A stretch of 64,000 nucleotides of DNA from Phallusia fumigata (Eukaryota; Chordata; Ascidiacea; Phlebobranchia; Ascidiidae), in assembly GCA_008931825.1 (NCBI GenBank), contig QXVZ01022462.1, positions 10,635 through 74,634 on the forward strand, in the 5' to 3' direction. Below are positions 1-12,957 of the stretch, in pieces; the stretch's first letter is position 1, and the number at the start of each line of letters is the position of its first letter. Below the pieces are notes generated by a model. That model had not been told where the DNA came from, did no database searches, and saw only the letters and a list, made by a program, of their open reading frames with translations. Made by a program: the position numbers and the translations under genes.

Positions 1-507
1 CTTGTTTACGTGTTTGGTTTACGAGCTTTTCACCTGTTATCTTGGTGCAGCCCTTATCTTGTGCCCTACTTCTTTCTCTCGTTTTTTCCTTTGGTGGTTC
101 TTCGTGTTGGTTTCGGACTGCGCACAAACCGAGCGCTCGCTTGAGCGTGCGTTTGTTTTGGTTTGTTTCGCTTTTGCTTTTAACTCTTTGTCCTTTTGTA
201 TTTTCCGGTAATCTATGTTTGTTAAACCTTTTTATTACCTTATTGTTTGTATGTTTTTAGAGACTGACGATGCCTACTCAGGTGAAATATATATCTCTCT
301 CTTTTTTAACGAACAGCCATTGACTGATTTTGTGTTTGAAGCATAGCTTCACTGTTATAATGTACTGTATATCTATTGTAGAAAAAGAGGATAATGTATA
401 TGTATTATAAGGGCTAAAAACCTAATAGTCCATGTACAATGGCAATATAGAGAAAACCACCATTCTAATTTCATGCACCTTTGCAACCATTTTTTGTTTT
501 TGTCCAG
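1..507. other. Intron or upstream sequence of the CASD1-like gene
   Basis: No coding exon can be supported here. The open frames at 2-260 are low-complexity, T-rich and have no recognisable protein features. Position 508 is preceded by a pyrimidine-rich tract ending in CAG, a good 3' splice site, so this stretch is most simply an intron between the N-terminal exons of the CASD1-like gene, which lie outside the window, and its first visible exon. Confidence 0.6.
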
Positions 508-3500
508 CACACTATCAAGCGGACAAATGGATCAGATGAAGGACTGAAAGATTACAAAGCCAACCTTACAAAAATCATTCCTTCCATGGTTAAGTTAACA
601 GAAGAAAAAAGCTCACAAATTTACTGGTTGCTCCAAGGTGTTTTGATGTTGTACACTTAAGAATGTTTTATCATTGTTACCAAAGCCTCTAGAAACGTGA
701 TTTGATTATAAAGCTGTAATAAATGGATTAAAACTGATTTTTTCACTGAAGGCAAATACCAAAGGAAGTTTTTGTAGCCAAATATCAAGGATATTTATTT
801 GTGCTTTTTTGGTTGTAAATTTTATACATGCAAAAATAAAACACATAGAGTATAAAGTTACTTTCCCAACTCTCTGCAAAAAAAATGTTTAAATTAAATT
901 TTTTTATTACAGAACCAGTCATACACAATTTGTTGGTCGAACCCAGGAGGGCAATTACCAACTCTCTACTTGTTCAATATAACGAGATTGTTGCCTCATT
1001 GCTTTCAACAACATTTGGGAAAAGTTTATTCAAAGGCATTTCTGTCATGAATGCCAATGTAGAAATCGCAGTTCAGTCTGAGGCTTTATCCACAGATGGA
1101 CTCCATTTGGACAAAGCTGTTCTGGCACTAGTGAGTTCTGCCTCTGTTTGTAAACCAACCCATTAAAACTTTAATAATTGATCAATATAATACACATTAG
1201 AATGCCTAAATGCCCAACTATTATACCTATTTTTTCAAGACCGTATGCTGAAAAGCAGGAACTTATTTGCTTCTTTTTATCAAAGATTCAGTTATGGCAT
1301 GTTGGGAAAACTTATAGGCTAGATTGGGCTGAACAGACATGATTTAAGGACTGTATAGTTAAGCTACAGTCGTTTCACCTGCACATTTTCTTGCAGCAAA
1401 GTGATATTTTGTTGAATCTGTTTTGCAACCGATTGATTAAACCGATCGACGGCTCATGTTGCCAAAATCCACCACCTGTGTCAGTTTTACAGATGGCCGC
1501 CTTTGCGATCGGGATTTGTTGGTAAGCGAAAACTGACAATTTAACATGTGCAGTCGGCCCTGCGGAACGCGCACCAAAAAATCGCTTTAAAAGGTTTAAT
1601 TCTTACTTTGTTACGCCGAAAAGTGTGCGATTGTACCCCAACGTATAAATATTTGTGTAATAGATTCTAAAGCATTGCTTCTTAAACTTTTTTGTTCACC
1701 CTTGCCATCAATTTCAGCTTTCCATATTGTAATACTGTCCCAAATATTTGTGACTTTATATTTGTACATTAAACAAGATCCATTTCAGCTAAGTGTCATA
1801 ATTCACCCCGATTAAGAAATATTGTTCTAAAGTAGAACGTTTAGCCCGACAAGCACGAGCTAAATACGTACTTGTTTTATTACATTCCTACGCTTCAGTT
1901 TATTTGCACAAAACGAATTTTACGATGTACCTGTCAAAAAGGACTTTCCTTTCCTTGTTACTGAAATCCTGCTTTCAACATTTAGTATGGTCATGTTCCT
2001 GGCTGCAAAACTGTTTCTCGGCAAGCCAAGCTCAAACAACGGTGATGCGGAGAAAGGAACCAATGGAAAAGATAGCGGCAAAGTAGTACACCCCCTCGCC
2101 GAATTTCTTTCTGCAGCCGTGCGAATGTCGCTTATCCTCCTGTACTTCTACATATGTGACAGGTAAAATCGAATGTGACTGCATTCCTCGGTCCACGTCG
2201 ACAATACCGTGGTGCTTAAAGTGATTAACGGTTACCAGAAAGACAAATTGTTTGAAACTGGTTCAGAGGGTATACTTTAGTTGAATGCTATTTTATATTT
2301 TTTCTGCCACCCTATATCAGTAGACATAATTCGGATTTCGATGTACTGAGAAGCTAATATCTGGTTTAATATAACTAATTGAACACATTTAGTCGGGCTG
2401 AAAAATTTTTCGGTACATTGCCAATGCCTTTACCCAGACCACATAAATGCAAAGCATATTTACAGCTTAAGAGTTGTATGTGATACTTTGCTTGTAATAA
2501 AGTGCAGTACCGTGTATGTACACTGAGTTGTTTTGCAGGACTGACGTTTTCATGAAGTCCAACAAGCACTACACGCACGTTCGCTTTTTCGTACCGCTTC
2601 TTTACATCTCACTGCTCGGCGTGTTTGGCATTGACCAAACCAAACATGAAAGTCTGCTCAACCGCGATCAAACGGATGAGTGGAAGGGATGGATGCAGCT
2701 TATCATACTCATCTATCACGTGACCGGCGCATCGTCGGTAAGCGACCGATGGCAAATAGAGTTATATTGCCACAAACTTGTTGTTTATTTGCGATAATTC
2801 ATTACAGAACGTCCCGATCTACATGCATATTCGACTCCTAGTGGCGATGTATCTTTTCATGACTGGTTATGGACATTTTTCCTACTTTTGGAACAAAGGC
2901 GACTTCACCCTTAGACGGGTGTATGGGGTAGGTTGCTTGACAATTATACCACCATCGCATTACAAGTCTGTAACGGCCAGCTTTCCCTGCTTTTTCCGCA
3001 GGTCATGTTCCGTCTTAACTTTCTAACAGTGATGCTTTGCATTGTGATGGACCGACCGTACCAGTTCTACTACTTCGTGCCACTGTGCTCGTTTTGGTTT
3101 TTGGTACTCTACGTCGCAATGGCGCTGTGGCCACGTGCGTACATTGCGACAGTCAAACCGCCGTCCACCACTCCAAGTTAGTTTCCTCTTTCGTAACATT
3201 TATTTGTAATTTATAGAAAAGGCGATCTAGATAAAAAAAGGCGGCTGACCACGCAAATTTTATTACCATGTCTATTTTATTATTACGGACCTCAATCCTG
3301 ACGCAGAACAATATCAACTTCACCTTTTCTCAGTTTCTTTTTTTGGAATTTGTCACTCTTGACTAAAAATGTGTCACCGATTAGTTTGAGTCATAGGGTT
3401 GTGTCACCCAGCAATTACCCCACTAGCCCCCTAAAAAGCGCCAAACTGATAACCAAGGATACAATTTGGGCAGATTATCCGTTGGATAATTGATATGAAT

Positions 3501-6500
3501 TGGTTGCTTCGTTACCTTCTTAGAGTAACAGCAGTTTTTCCACTTCCCTACCCAATGGTTAAACAATCCAAACTAATTTGTGGCTCCCAATTTGACGAAA
3601 CCTATGCTAGTGATGATAAAACTAATTTTTGTGCGTATGGTTGCAGATGGTGTTGGTGATCTCGACGAAACATATAAGAACTACCGTTCGCCGGTCGTTT
3701 TAATGTGGTTTAAAATTCTTGCTCTTTTCATTGGAATCGTCCTTCTTTTCCTTTCCCAGGTAAGAATTCTACATCTAAAGTGCTGGCAACAGTTTTTTTA
3801 TCCTGCTGCATCTTTCATTGAGTTGCACTGCTTGTTTGTTTTAACAGGGAAACCAAATAATGTGACTCACTTAAAATACACTGTATTTAATACGTGTAAA
3901 TGTCAGGTTGCCGATTTTTTTAACATACAAAATTTACGCACTAATTGTCCGTAACTTTGCATTAAGTTGCCTTATGTCTTCGCTACCTACTTGTTCTGTG
4001 CGCATGTTGACAACAACGTGCGGTAGTTTGTAGTTGCGTTAAAGTTACATTTAGACCATTTGCATTTAATCTCATGATCTACCCGAGTCGTAAAAATCTT
4101 GGTGTTTGTTGACTCAAGTCAAGTCGGTTACGACAGATTAAGTCGAAATCCCTGCCATCTCGTAGTATTTGACGGCCTCAGTTTAAAAATCGATGTGATC
4201 CTATAAACAAAATTTGTTTTGGGCAGAACACTATGTCGATTACATTTTTGATGATTTAACTCAAAAGTTAAGTCAAGTGGTTACTAGTAGTGATTCGAGT
4301 CATGACAAGTCTTTAGAAAATCATCATTCAAACTGATTTGAGTCGAGTCCCCGAATTGAGTCATTACAAGAAGGGTGTTTATTTTCGGAGCTCCAGTACA
4401 CTGTTTTGCACACGGCCGTAGGGTAATTTGGCCTTGTCAATAATTATAAAATTGAAAAAAAAAACAGAACGCCTTAAAACAAACCGCAGTGTACAAACTG
4501 GACTCTGTTTCGCATTTCATTTTTTTCAGAATTTATATTTCTCACCGAACATTATGTATGCAGGATATATTTGAAGCTATCTTCTCATGGTGGCCAGCAG
4601 TTCGATTGTTTGAGCTTCCAGCAGGGTCAGTTCGTGAATGGTGGTTTCGATGCCAACTTGACCGATTTGCGATGCTTCACGGCGCAGTATTCTGCTTTCT
4701 CTATCTCATTCTGAAAAGGTGCTTTATGTTGGCTAGCGTTTTTTAGGGATTACTGTGCAATCGATGGCCTAAATTATTAATTGTTTGAGTACATATGCAT
4801 CTGAAAGGGCTAAAATAGACTAAATTTCGTGACCCAGATCTTGAAAACGCCAGGTTGTGGATTTATACCTCAACGCTTGCAAGTTTTTATATATCTAGAC
4901 ATCTTGCTTTTACGTGTACCCCTAACGAATAGTTTTAATAACGATGTTTCTTTAAACAATAAATGTAAAACATCTATTTTATTGCGTTCGTAGACTTTCA
5001 ATCTTGGATGACTCGAAACAAGGATGTTTGTTTTCGATGAAGGCGTCTTTGTTGTCGGTCACCTTGTCTATTGTGGTTCTCCTGGTAACTACTACATTTC
5101 ATTGATAGACGCAAAGCTGTCCATTACAACATTTTTCTATTGCAGTCTTACTCGGTATGGGCTATTCACTGCACAAGCAAACAAGCTTGCAACATCGTTC
5201 ACTCTTATGCCTCCATTCTTCCGGTAAGATGCATGGATATGTTAACCTTAGCATCATGTACATGGATGTACTAAAATTGAAGTGCGGCAGTGTTTACTAA
5301 TATTGACACAGAAAGCCCGGTAAAAAAATAGAACGTTTAACTGCTATTGGGCAAAACAGATTTATTTTGTCAATAAATTTTGGATAATTTATATCCCTTT
5401 ATAGTAATTATGGGTCCCCTTCCACGAAGGGGNATATTTAGTTTTTTGTTTACATGCGGGGGGGGTTAGACATACTAATCCAAATGTATTGAAAAGGACG
5501 TAGATATGTAGGGTGCTTCTTATACGTTGTTCAAAATTTTAGCCTGATCGGTTAAATATTTACCCTTGCAGCCACAAATACGTCTATAACAGCTGACTGT
5601 TTTGCCCCAAATGCAAAACGACCGTCTGCTAGATAACGTTGTAAAGGTGATGGGGGGGGGGGGGTTTGCTTTCTACTCTGTTGTACAAAAGCATGTAAGC
5701 GCATGGTTAGTTGGTCAAGNTGCTACTTCACACATAAACGGGCGTTTATAGGGTGTGACCAGGCGGGTGTTTCATTTTAATTGTCTTGTTTTGTGACCGA
5801 CGAAGCTAAGCTGTTTATATTACATCACTGGTACCGGTGATTGCGTAGCGTAAACCGAAATACGACTGCTAAATAACGTTGTAAAGGTGATACATTACAA
5901 TAACTCTACTCTGTTGTACAAAAGCACGTAAGCGCATGGTTAGTTGGTCAAGGAGCGTAATGTTGTTGTTGTTGTTGAATTTATAGCGCATTTCCGAAAC
6001 CGCACTAAGGAGATTCGTTAGGAGTTTGTTGCAGTTCGGCTAAAGGTCGCTATAGGTCAATTTATTGGTTGTGGGGCTGTGGGGTTTAAATTGTGCTGTT
6101 TACAATGAGATTGTAATTGGAATCATGTAAAAAATGATTTTTTAGAATATATGTGGAAATCTTTACTTTTAAATTTGTAAAACTGATTTTTAAACCGATC
6201 ACGTTCTAAAAACATCACTACTATTCAGAAATTGCATGTGTGTGGGGACCCATATGTTTATGCTAGCAGAAACAATCATGTTATAAAATGCCAAGGGAAT
6301 TAGGGACCCAATGTAATGTGGGTATTGAAAATATATCCAATGTAATAAAGAAAATGGTATATGTGGAGAACATCATTTTGAGGTGGTAGTGTATGTGAAA
6401 TGAAAATATGGAGAACGCCACCTCTCTAGTTATAAGTTGTAATTCTAAGCAGTTTAACTTTAAAGAGACTCTTAACTCATAACTTCGTAAAAAATGGACT

Positions 6501-7140
6501 CATAATTTTGTTTAATGTAATTTATGAAGTCAGCAGTTGAACCAAGCATTACTTAACCGATTCGTGTTGAACAGATCACTTCGTTTATTCTGATACGAAA
6601 TATTCCCGGCTACTTTCGTTCCGGGTACAGTTCCTTCTTTGCATGGTTTGGGAAAATATCGCTTGAGGTAAGGCCAGTGATCTTATTTTAACGCTGCCTT
6701 TTTGCACTGAACTGTGGAAATTTACGGTTTTCCCCCAACAAACGAATTAAAAGAAGATGGTCGCTTGTTCTTTTTATTTATCTTTTTTCAACTAATGGTC
6801 ATTTCCTTAATACGCACTCATACCTGACTTTTAATTTTCCCACCTTTATATGCAGCTCTTCATCGGTCAGTACCACATATGGCTTGCGGCCGACACTAAA
6901 GGCGTATTGGTCCTTACATCGCCGTATTGGCCATCGCTTAACCTCGTCGTCACAACCATTGTATTCGTGTGTGTTGCTCATGAGATCAATCTCCTTACCG
7001 GTGTTTTCGTCAAGTTTGCAGTGGGCTCAAGTCGCGATACGGCCAGAACCAGTTTCATCCGGTTTCTGGCGACCATCGTAACGCTGTGTCTAACAATGCT
7101 AATCAATGACATATCGCATCGAACATCCCATGCAACGTGA
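508..7140 (+). CDS. CASD1: CASD1-like sialic acid O-acetyltransferase, 13 exons, 5' end outside window
   Basis: Family role: Golgi multipass enzyme that 9-O-acetylates sialic acid from acetyl-CoA. Exons: 508-637, 913-1130, 1397-1521, 1986-2162, 2539-2737, 2808-2927, 3002-3176, 3647-3759, 4564-4718, 4994-5084, 5146-5223, 6575-6667, 6856-7140. All junctions are GT-AG and phases join into 652 codons plus TGA. The visible part begins at the conserved HTI(K/R)xxNGS block, so roughly the first 150 residues, including the nucleophilic serine of the SGNH esterase domain, lie upstream. The catalytic Asp-His block (DGLH) is near residue 105, then DGSCCQ, followed by about a dozen membrane helices of the acyltransferase-3 half with [34 protein letters not shown] and CQYHIW-like [13 protein letters not shown] motifs. 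Intron 11 (5224-6574) is swollen by repeats and contains two Ns. Identification is from motif-level memory of vertebrate CASD1. Confidence 0.95.
5224..6574. repeat. Repeat-rich intron 11 of CASD1 with tandem copies of a dispersed element
   Basis: Two partial copies of one block lie in tandem at about 5613-5720 and 5865-5965, each with an AACGTTGTAAAGGTGAT stretch followed by a CTCTGTTGTACAAAAGCA and GCGCATGGTTAGTTGGTCAAG segment. A related block (TGCTACTTCACACA and the following 100 bases) recurs near 11540. The segment from about 6232 to 6420 recurs in an HMCES intron at about 20026-20200. The GCGCATGGTTAGTTGG piece resembles a tRNA A box, so a SINE-like origin is possible but unproven. Poly-G (5653-5664) and Ns at 5433 and 5720 mark poor sequence. 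Confidence 0.6.
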
Positions 7141-8404
7141 AGTTGGGCCCCAGAAACACTGATTTTGCTAAACTGGTTTCCAACAAGCTTACATAGCACA
7201 ACTAAAGGTTTATAGCCGATACATGCCTGCCTAGCAATGCAACCCGACCCTTTTGCCACCGTAGATTTTTTGTAAAAGTTCGTCCGAAGCAGCTTGCAGA
7301 CTTTCTTGAAGCTTGCTTCTATGTTATGCAACTTTTGGTTGACTACACAAGGCATACACGAAACACGCTTGGAGCGTTCACGAAAAAACAGGTTTATCAA
7401 CAACTCAAGTAAAAACGATACACATAACCAACTCTGTTCTGCTCCACTGACCAAATGCTTGGCGTTTTGGTTGCCTTTTTATTGCCGCTACTGTGATTCT
7501 TTTGTTCCGGTGCCTGTGCGCCTTGCGCCTGTAAACATAGCTATTCATTTTAACCAAGTTTTATTTTCTTTGTGCCGTTACTGTCGCTTTTAATTTAATT
7601 TACAGAAGGTATATGCATATTTTATGGCATTTTGTAGCGTTGTAAATGTTTACAGCGTTTTTCAAACCCCCGACGCCCACTCTTTCCCAAGTACTCTTAC
7701 CTTACACGGCCAGGCTTTTTGGTTTACTTATTTGCACAATCACCTTTATGACGTCACTACGTGTGACAGGCGCTTAAATAACCCATGCATGTCGAGGAAG
7801 CGTTTGGCCCAGCGACGGTTCGGTTCTGTCAGCTTAAAGCACTTATAGCAAGTCAATTGAAACTGTATGGCAACTAAGCTGATAAAAGTTGGTAAAATTC
7901 TGCCAATACAAGTCAAAGTGCTGGCTGTGGTTGTAAAGTACCGCATTAAACACAATTATTGTTCTTTGGAAGTCTTGACCTGATTATGGCGTTTTTTAAA
8001 CCTAACTTGCAGTGATGCAACTATGACAATTGGTGGCAGCAATGCTACACACGGAGGCGCTGTGTATAAAGCGTTGTGTATTTATGCCCCAAGTATGTTT
8101 TCGATCTTTTAGTTTCCGGTTGCCATGCAACACCGCAGTTGTAATATGCCAGTCTAACTATTTTAGTCCAATGTCAACAAGTGTTTGCCTGTAAAATCTG
8201 AATTTGCGACAAAACCGTTTTCAATTTAGAAGCATTGTACTTTCTTGCATTAACAGCAACTTGTGCATGTTTCCCGTTGAAATGTTTTGTTAGAAAATAT
8301 CCAGAATAAAGCGTTACAGTTCGATTAGACTTCAAGGCATATGAAAGGAAATTTTAGGAAATTACTATGCCTGGTTAAAACTTCAAACCATTGTCTTAAC
8401 ATAC
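7141..8404. other. Intergenic; 3' flank of CASD1
   Basis: No gene is supported. Several 60-160 codon open frames on both strands overlap each other and the last CASD1 exon without splice or protein features. The first clear AATAAA on the plus strand is at about 8305, which would give a 3' UTR of about 1.1 kb if it serves CASD1; this is a guess. Confidence 0.5.
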
Positions 8405-8729
8405 CAGGGGTATCCAAACATCTTCAACAAGGGCCAATTTCATTTAGATGAAGACGCCCGCGGGCCAGCGTTTTTTTTTTGAAATCGAAGTTTTAAAGTT
8501 AGCGCGCAAATACACCACTGCAAAACGAACTTATCAGCTTTATGGGATATGTGTTGCGTTAGTGCCGTGTACTATTTGTTTTTGTCGGTTAAGTTCTATG
8601 AAGAGCTTTAGCGGGAATCGCAAGTCGCTTTTACCCAAAAGCTTAATCTTTGGTGGGACATGTGTAACACAAAACCACAGTCGCGGGCCACGGGAAATGA
8701 CCCGCGGGCCGCACTTTGGACACCCTCTG
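8405..8729. mobile_element. hAT-type MITE with CAGGGGT termini
   Basis: Left end CAGGGGTATCCAAAC and right end reverse-complement CAGAGGGTGTCCAAAG form terminal inverted repeats of the CAGRGGTGTCCAAA kind seen in hAT nonautonomous elements. Internal GCGGGCC motifs occur in inverted orientation near both ends. No clear 8-bp target duplication is seen in the flanks (TAACATAC versus ACACTCTA), so the element is old or its ends are slightly misplaced. Confidence 0.65.
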
Positions 8730-8965
8730 ACACTCTAATAAACGTCGATTAAAATTAACTCCCGTTATGTAAGGCGACCTACAAAATTTAAAAAAACTGA
8801 CGTCCTTGCCTTTCAGTTGGGTCGTTTACTTAAAAAAACAGACTTTGAGACATTTTGCTTCCAGGGCCATACATTAAAACGAGATGTCTGAGTGGGTGCT
8901 TTCGTCGTTGTGGCCGGTTCCATTTTTATTTCTCTTACCACGTTGATCACATTCGTACCTATATA

Positions 8966-9440
8966 CAGTGTTTCATACCGGAACGGAACGGAACGAAATA
9001 CCGGAACGAAATAAATACATTTTGGTCCAATTACCGGAACGAAATAACGAAATAAAAAAAAATCAAAATACCGGAACGGAACGAAATACCGCTATTTTTA
9101 ATTCCGGTATTTCGGTCTTGACATATAACCCGGAAGAGTTGCTTGAAATTTCCAAATTTCGATAATGTTAAATGTTATGTGACGTAATAACCACCAAACA
9201 ACAACCTTTTTCGTGTTGCAACTTGCTTACTTTGTTCGGTTGAGAGTTTGTTTACACTACAGTTAATTAGATTTGACAAGAAACACAGACCGAAATACCG
9301 AAAAAATACCGTTATAATTTTGTTTCGGTCAGACCGGAACGAAATAAAAATATCGGTACCGGAACGAAATACCGAAATAAATAAATTGCCCAGACCGAAT
9401 AACGTTATTTCTTTTCGTTCCGTTCCGGTATGAAACACTG
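8966..9440. mobile_element. hAT-type MITE (475 bp) with perfect 8-bp target duplication
   Basis: The ends are exact inverted repeats over at least CAGTGTTTCATACCGGAACG, flanked on both sides by the same 8 bases, CCTATATA (8958-8965 and 9441-9448). CAGTG termini and an 8-bp duplication are the hallmark of the hAT superfamily. The interior is built from iterated ACCGGAACGAAATA-like motifs in both orientations, probably subterminal transposase-binding repeats that have multiplied. There is no transposase, so it is nonautonomous. The perfect duplication suggests a fairly recent insertion. Confidence 0.93.
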
Positions 9441-9448
9441 CCTATATA

Positions 9449-10415
9449 ATAGAGTTGGTGAGATTTTGCCTTGGCGCGAAAGTTAATACTTTAAACATGC
9501 TGAACGGTAAAACCAGAAGAAAATAACAAGCTAAACGTCTGTGCCATAACGTAGTCTATAAAAGTGTGTAGCACAGACATAAATTTTGTATCAAACAGAC
9601 TAAAAAATTTACCAGTTTTCACATAAAATTTTTTGGAGCAAGCATAACTTTCTGCACTGTTCTGTGTATTGCGAATGCTCCATCGTGCTGTTTTCTCAGA
9701 TGCAGGGTAGACTGCAGCGACTTTTTCCCTTTTACAACTTTAAACTGTGGGCAGTAAAGTTTAACCTGCTTAATAAACCAACCACTGTAACAATATAAAA
9801 TATGTCAAAAATTCAGACATCGAAAATCTTAAAATAAAAAAGAACATAATGCAGAGAATTTTTTTTTTAATAAAATTTTTTTCAGTTTTCATATATACTA
9901 CATGATCGTTTTAAGTTGGTATTTTGTCGTAATTCAAAGCCTTTGGGTCTGGACATCGCTATCGCCTTACAGATTAGATTGCTGGTTAACAAACGAACTT
10001 CAATGGCGTTTAGGAAAACCGTCGCAGAAAATTACGGTACAACCCTTCCAACAGAGGGTCAATTTTAAACCTGAAAAGATCAAATTGTTCTATAACTCAT
10101 GTTTTTCACAATAAATGCCTAAAAAACTAATATGTTATTCTGATGATTTGCTGGTTAAAACTACAGACATCCGAGAAACTAACAACGAATAACCGTCAGA
10201 AGATTCAAACAGCATGCAAATCCCGCCAAAATAACCTGAAGAACTTTTAAAGTAGAAGACACGAAAAACTGATTGTTACATAAGTAAAAAAAACTATTAC
10301 GTCACATGAAAAAATGTTACGTAACTAGAACTTTTATATGGCTAAAAACTAAAGTTATGCGACCAATTAGGGTATATCTGGGATTTTAACACGTACCTTC
10401 GTGGACCATTAGAGT
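9449..10415. other. Intergenic, nothing recognised
   Basis: AT-rich sequence without a supported gene. The 70-codon open frame at 9902-10114 has no homology I can recognise and no splice context. Confidence 0.5.
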
Positions 10416-10417
10416 TT

Positions 10418-10830
10418 GAGTTGAGTTTGTTTCGCTTGGTGAAAGAAAACATAGGGACACAATTGCACTAAATCAATCACCAGGCCGAAAATAGCTGAGT
10501 TGAGTTGAGTTTATTTTGTTTGGTGAAAGAAATCATAGAGACACTATTGCACTAAAACAATCACCAAGCCGGAAACAGCTGCGCAACGTAAAAAAACGTT
10601 ATGGAGCGCAAAAAGTTAAGGGCACAATTGGTGGATCAAGATTGTACGCGCTGCAGCTACACCGTAATTATAAGGCGTTATATTGCGGGGGCTCACAGCT
10701 GCGCAACGTTAGAACGTTATGAGGCGCAAAAAAGTGGAGGGCAGAATTGGTGGGTCAAGGTTGAACGCGCTGCACCCCCACCGTCATTACAAGGCGTTAT
10801 GTGGCGGGGTTCACATCAGAGGGTTAGTTT
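10418..10830. repeat. Two adjacent short tandem duplications
   Basis: A block of about 75 bp (GAGTTGAGTTT, then GGTGAAAGAAA, ending in CAATCACCARGCCG) occurs at about 10424-10492 and again at about 10500-10572. It is followed by a second block of about 120 bp (CAGCTGCGCAACGT, then GGTGGRTCAAG, then CAAGGCGTTAT) at about 10576-10690 and again at about 10695-10805. The open frames here run through the repeats and are not taken as genes. Confidence 0.75.
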
Positions 10831-12957
10831 GGCGCAGTATGAGAAAACACGACTAGGGGGTAACGTTGGTGGGACCAGCCGAGGGGGCCTTAGAGTCTAA
10901 CCCCGTGCTAGGGAAAGAGGGTGGGGTTCAACAGGAAACAAATCACCGAAAGAAACCGTGCCGGTTAGTTTCAAGCGCCGGAAGGAACAACACACAAAAA
11001 AGCCTATAATGGCCAATTGCCAAACTGCTCTTTGGCCCACTGGTCGAGAAACACTGTAGTAGGGCATATGAGGCGGGGTTTTAGATGCTACAGTTACTTA
11101 CGCATTTGTCAAATGTGGAGCAATTTAGTGTTTAGCTAATCCTCGAGCTGCGTTGTGTGTTTCCTTTCAAGCAAAATTTACCACAAAAAATAAACTTTAA
11201 CTTACCCCAGGTAAGAAATGCTGACTTTAGTGCATATTTCCAATGAATAGTTTTTTTTACAAAACTGTAAATATTAATAAGATTTGGCTAGAGGTATAGG
11301 TACTTGGAAAAACAATCATTACAAAAGCGCAACCCACTGAGTGGTACAACGTGTTAACTGCAGCAGACAAAATACTCCGACCTGTAAAATTATTTTCAAG
11401 ATACGTCCAACATAAGCTCTTCGCCTCGGGGATTTGATCCAAGACGCGTTATTGGCGAAATATTTTACTCCAAACGCAAAACGACGGTAGTGACTGACAA
11501 GGTAAGGTAGCAGCGCTCAGCGGTTAGTATCAGACTGCTACTTCACACAGAAACGGACGTCGATCTAGGGCTGCCAGACAGGCGTTTCGCTGGCTGAGAT
11601 TAAGCTGTAACTAGTAACTACGCACGCGACTACCTCAAAACGCAGCGACGTAAAAAACAGTGCGTTACAGCAACATTGCTGTCGTATCGCCAGCACAACA
11701 TAGTTGTGGGTCCAAAACTACATGGTCCACACATAACCCGAACAAACGCCAAGGGAGTAACTGACAAGTGCTGTTGATATTAAACCACTTTTACGCCCAA
11801 AACATCGTTCTCTTTAGATGCTGTGCAATGAGTCAGTTTGTAAAAATCAAGCTGTGATTGTGCAGCGGCAAGCGAAATGCAATGCAGCTGAAGTTTCCGC
11901 TTTTCTTGTTTTGCTTTTTTCTTGCTGATGAATCCCGCTCAGGTACTTATTTGCTTTGCCTGAATCTTGTTACCTTTAAAAACAATTTTTATTTATTTTT
12001 GACAATTCTTCACTTTGTAAGTGACAATATACAAAGCAGGGTTTAACCCCTAACAGACCCCAACCTTTAACAATGTGTAACTTTTTTTATCTAATTTGAT
12101 CATACATAATTGTGTGGGTGTGCCTTTGTCTTCCTGAAGAAATCAGATATTCTTTTTATTTTGTTTCATCCATTTGGGATTTTTTCACATCATTCCTTCT
12201 TATGTACCATTAACAATGGTGTTCTGCAACAACAATGTTTGTTTTTTGGGAGATGGGACTTTAAATAAACAACATCACACTTACAAACATTTCTATAAAA
12301 GTTTTTTTTCTCATTTTTAAACATAAAAAAGCACGATTGTTATATTTTTTTAATATTATGTGTGAAAAACCCTATATATATTGGTTTGGCTTGAAACAAG
12401 TTGACACAATACACTACATGCATCTATATTGTGCGTCCAAAAGATTTTTTTAGGTTTTTGACAAATTTATTAGATTACCTGCAAGACCCACATCATCAGG
12501 ATTCAGTATACAGGGCATCCTATCAATTTTTTTTGTTGGTTGGTCAATTTAACTACAAAAATAAAGAACATTAAAACACACAATACAGTGCTACAAAACA
12601 GAACTACTCAGCAAAATAGCAAAAATGGGCACCAATGAACAAGTTCCAAAAATCACAGTGCTGAAAAGCACAGAATTACAGTAGGCTTATATGCAGGTCC
12701 TGCTAACTCAGAAAAAATTTCAAACTTATAAGTGCAACATAAGTTTTGAATATGGGCTAAGCAACTTATCAGTATACGGGACCGTATAGTTTTTTGATGC
12801 ATCCACAAGTATTAAAAATGTGCCTGCCTGCCTAGTAAAGGTTTCATCTTAAACACACCAGTTTCATGTGACATATAAGCATGTATAATGTATATATATG
12901 CTGCAGCATTACCCTTACTTTACACATAACATCATTTACAAAAACATGGTGGGCTGT
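10831..12957. other. Intergenic; HMCES-like exon scrap and SINE-like piece
   Basis: Around 11520-11620 is a relative of the dispersed repeat in CASD1 intron 11 (TGCTACTTCACACA, then an AAGCTGT end). At about 11924-11973 the sequence resembles the end of HMCES exon 3 plus its donor site (GAATCC-GCTCAGGTACTTAT), see findings. The remainder is AT-rich without a gene. An AATAAA on the minus strand at about 12466-12471 could serve BBS1. Confidence 0.5.

Noticed and set aside
2-260. Two overlapping open frames with hydrophobic products
   Set aside because: The sequence is T- and C-rich low complexity, lies next to a 3' splice site of a known gene and shows no family features.
6978-7454. 158-codon minus-strand frame
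   Set aside because: It begins opposite the last CASD1 exon and extends into the 3' flank; no motif, splice site or start context supports it.
8958-9438. Arginine/glutamate-rich open frames (RNEIPERN-like)
   Set aside because: They are translations of the iterated motif inside the 475-bp MITE.
10516-10900. Overlapping frames of 68 and 99 codons
   Set aside because: They run through two short tandem duplications and change frame between repeat copies.
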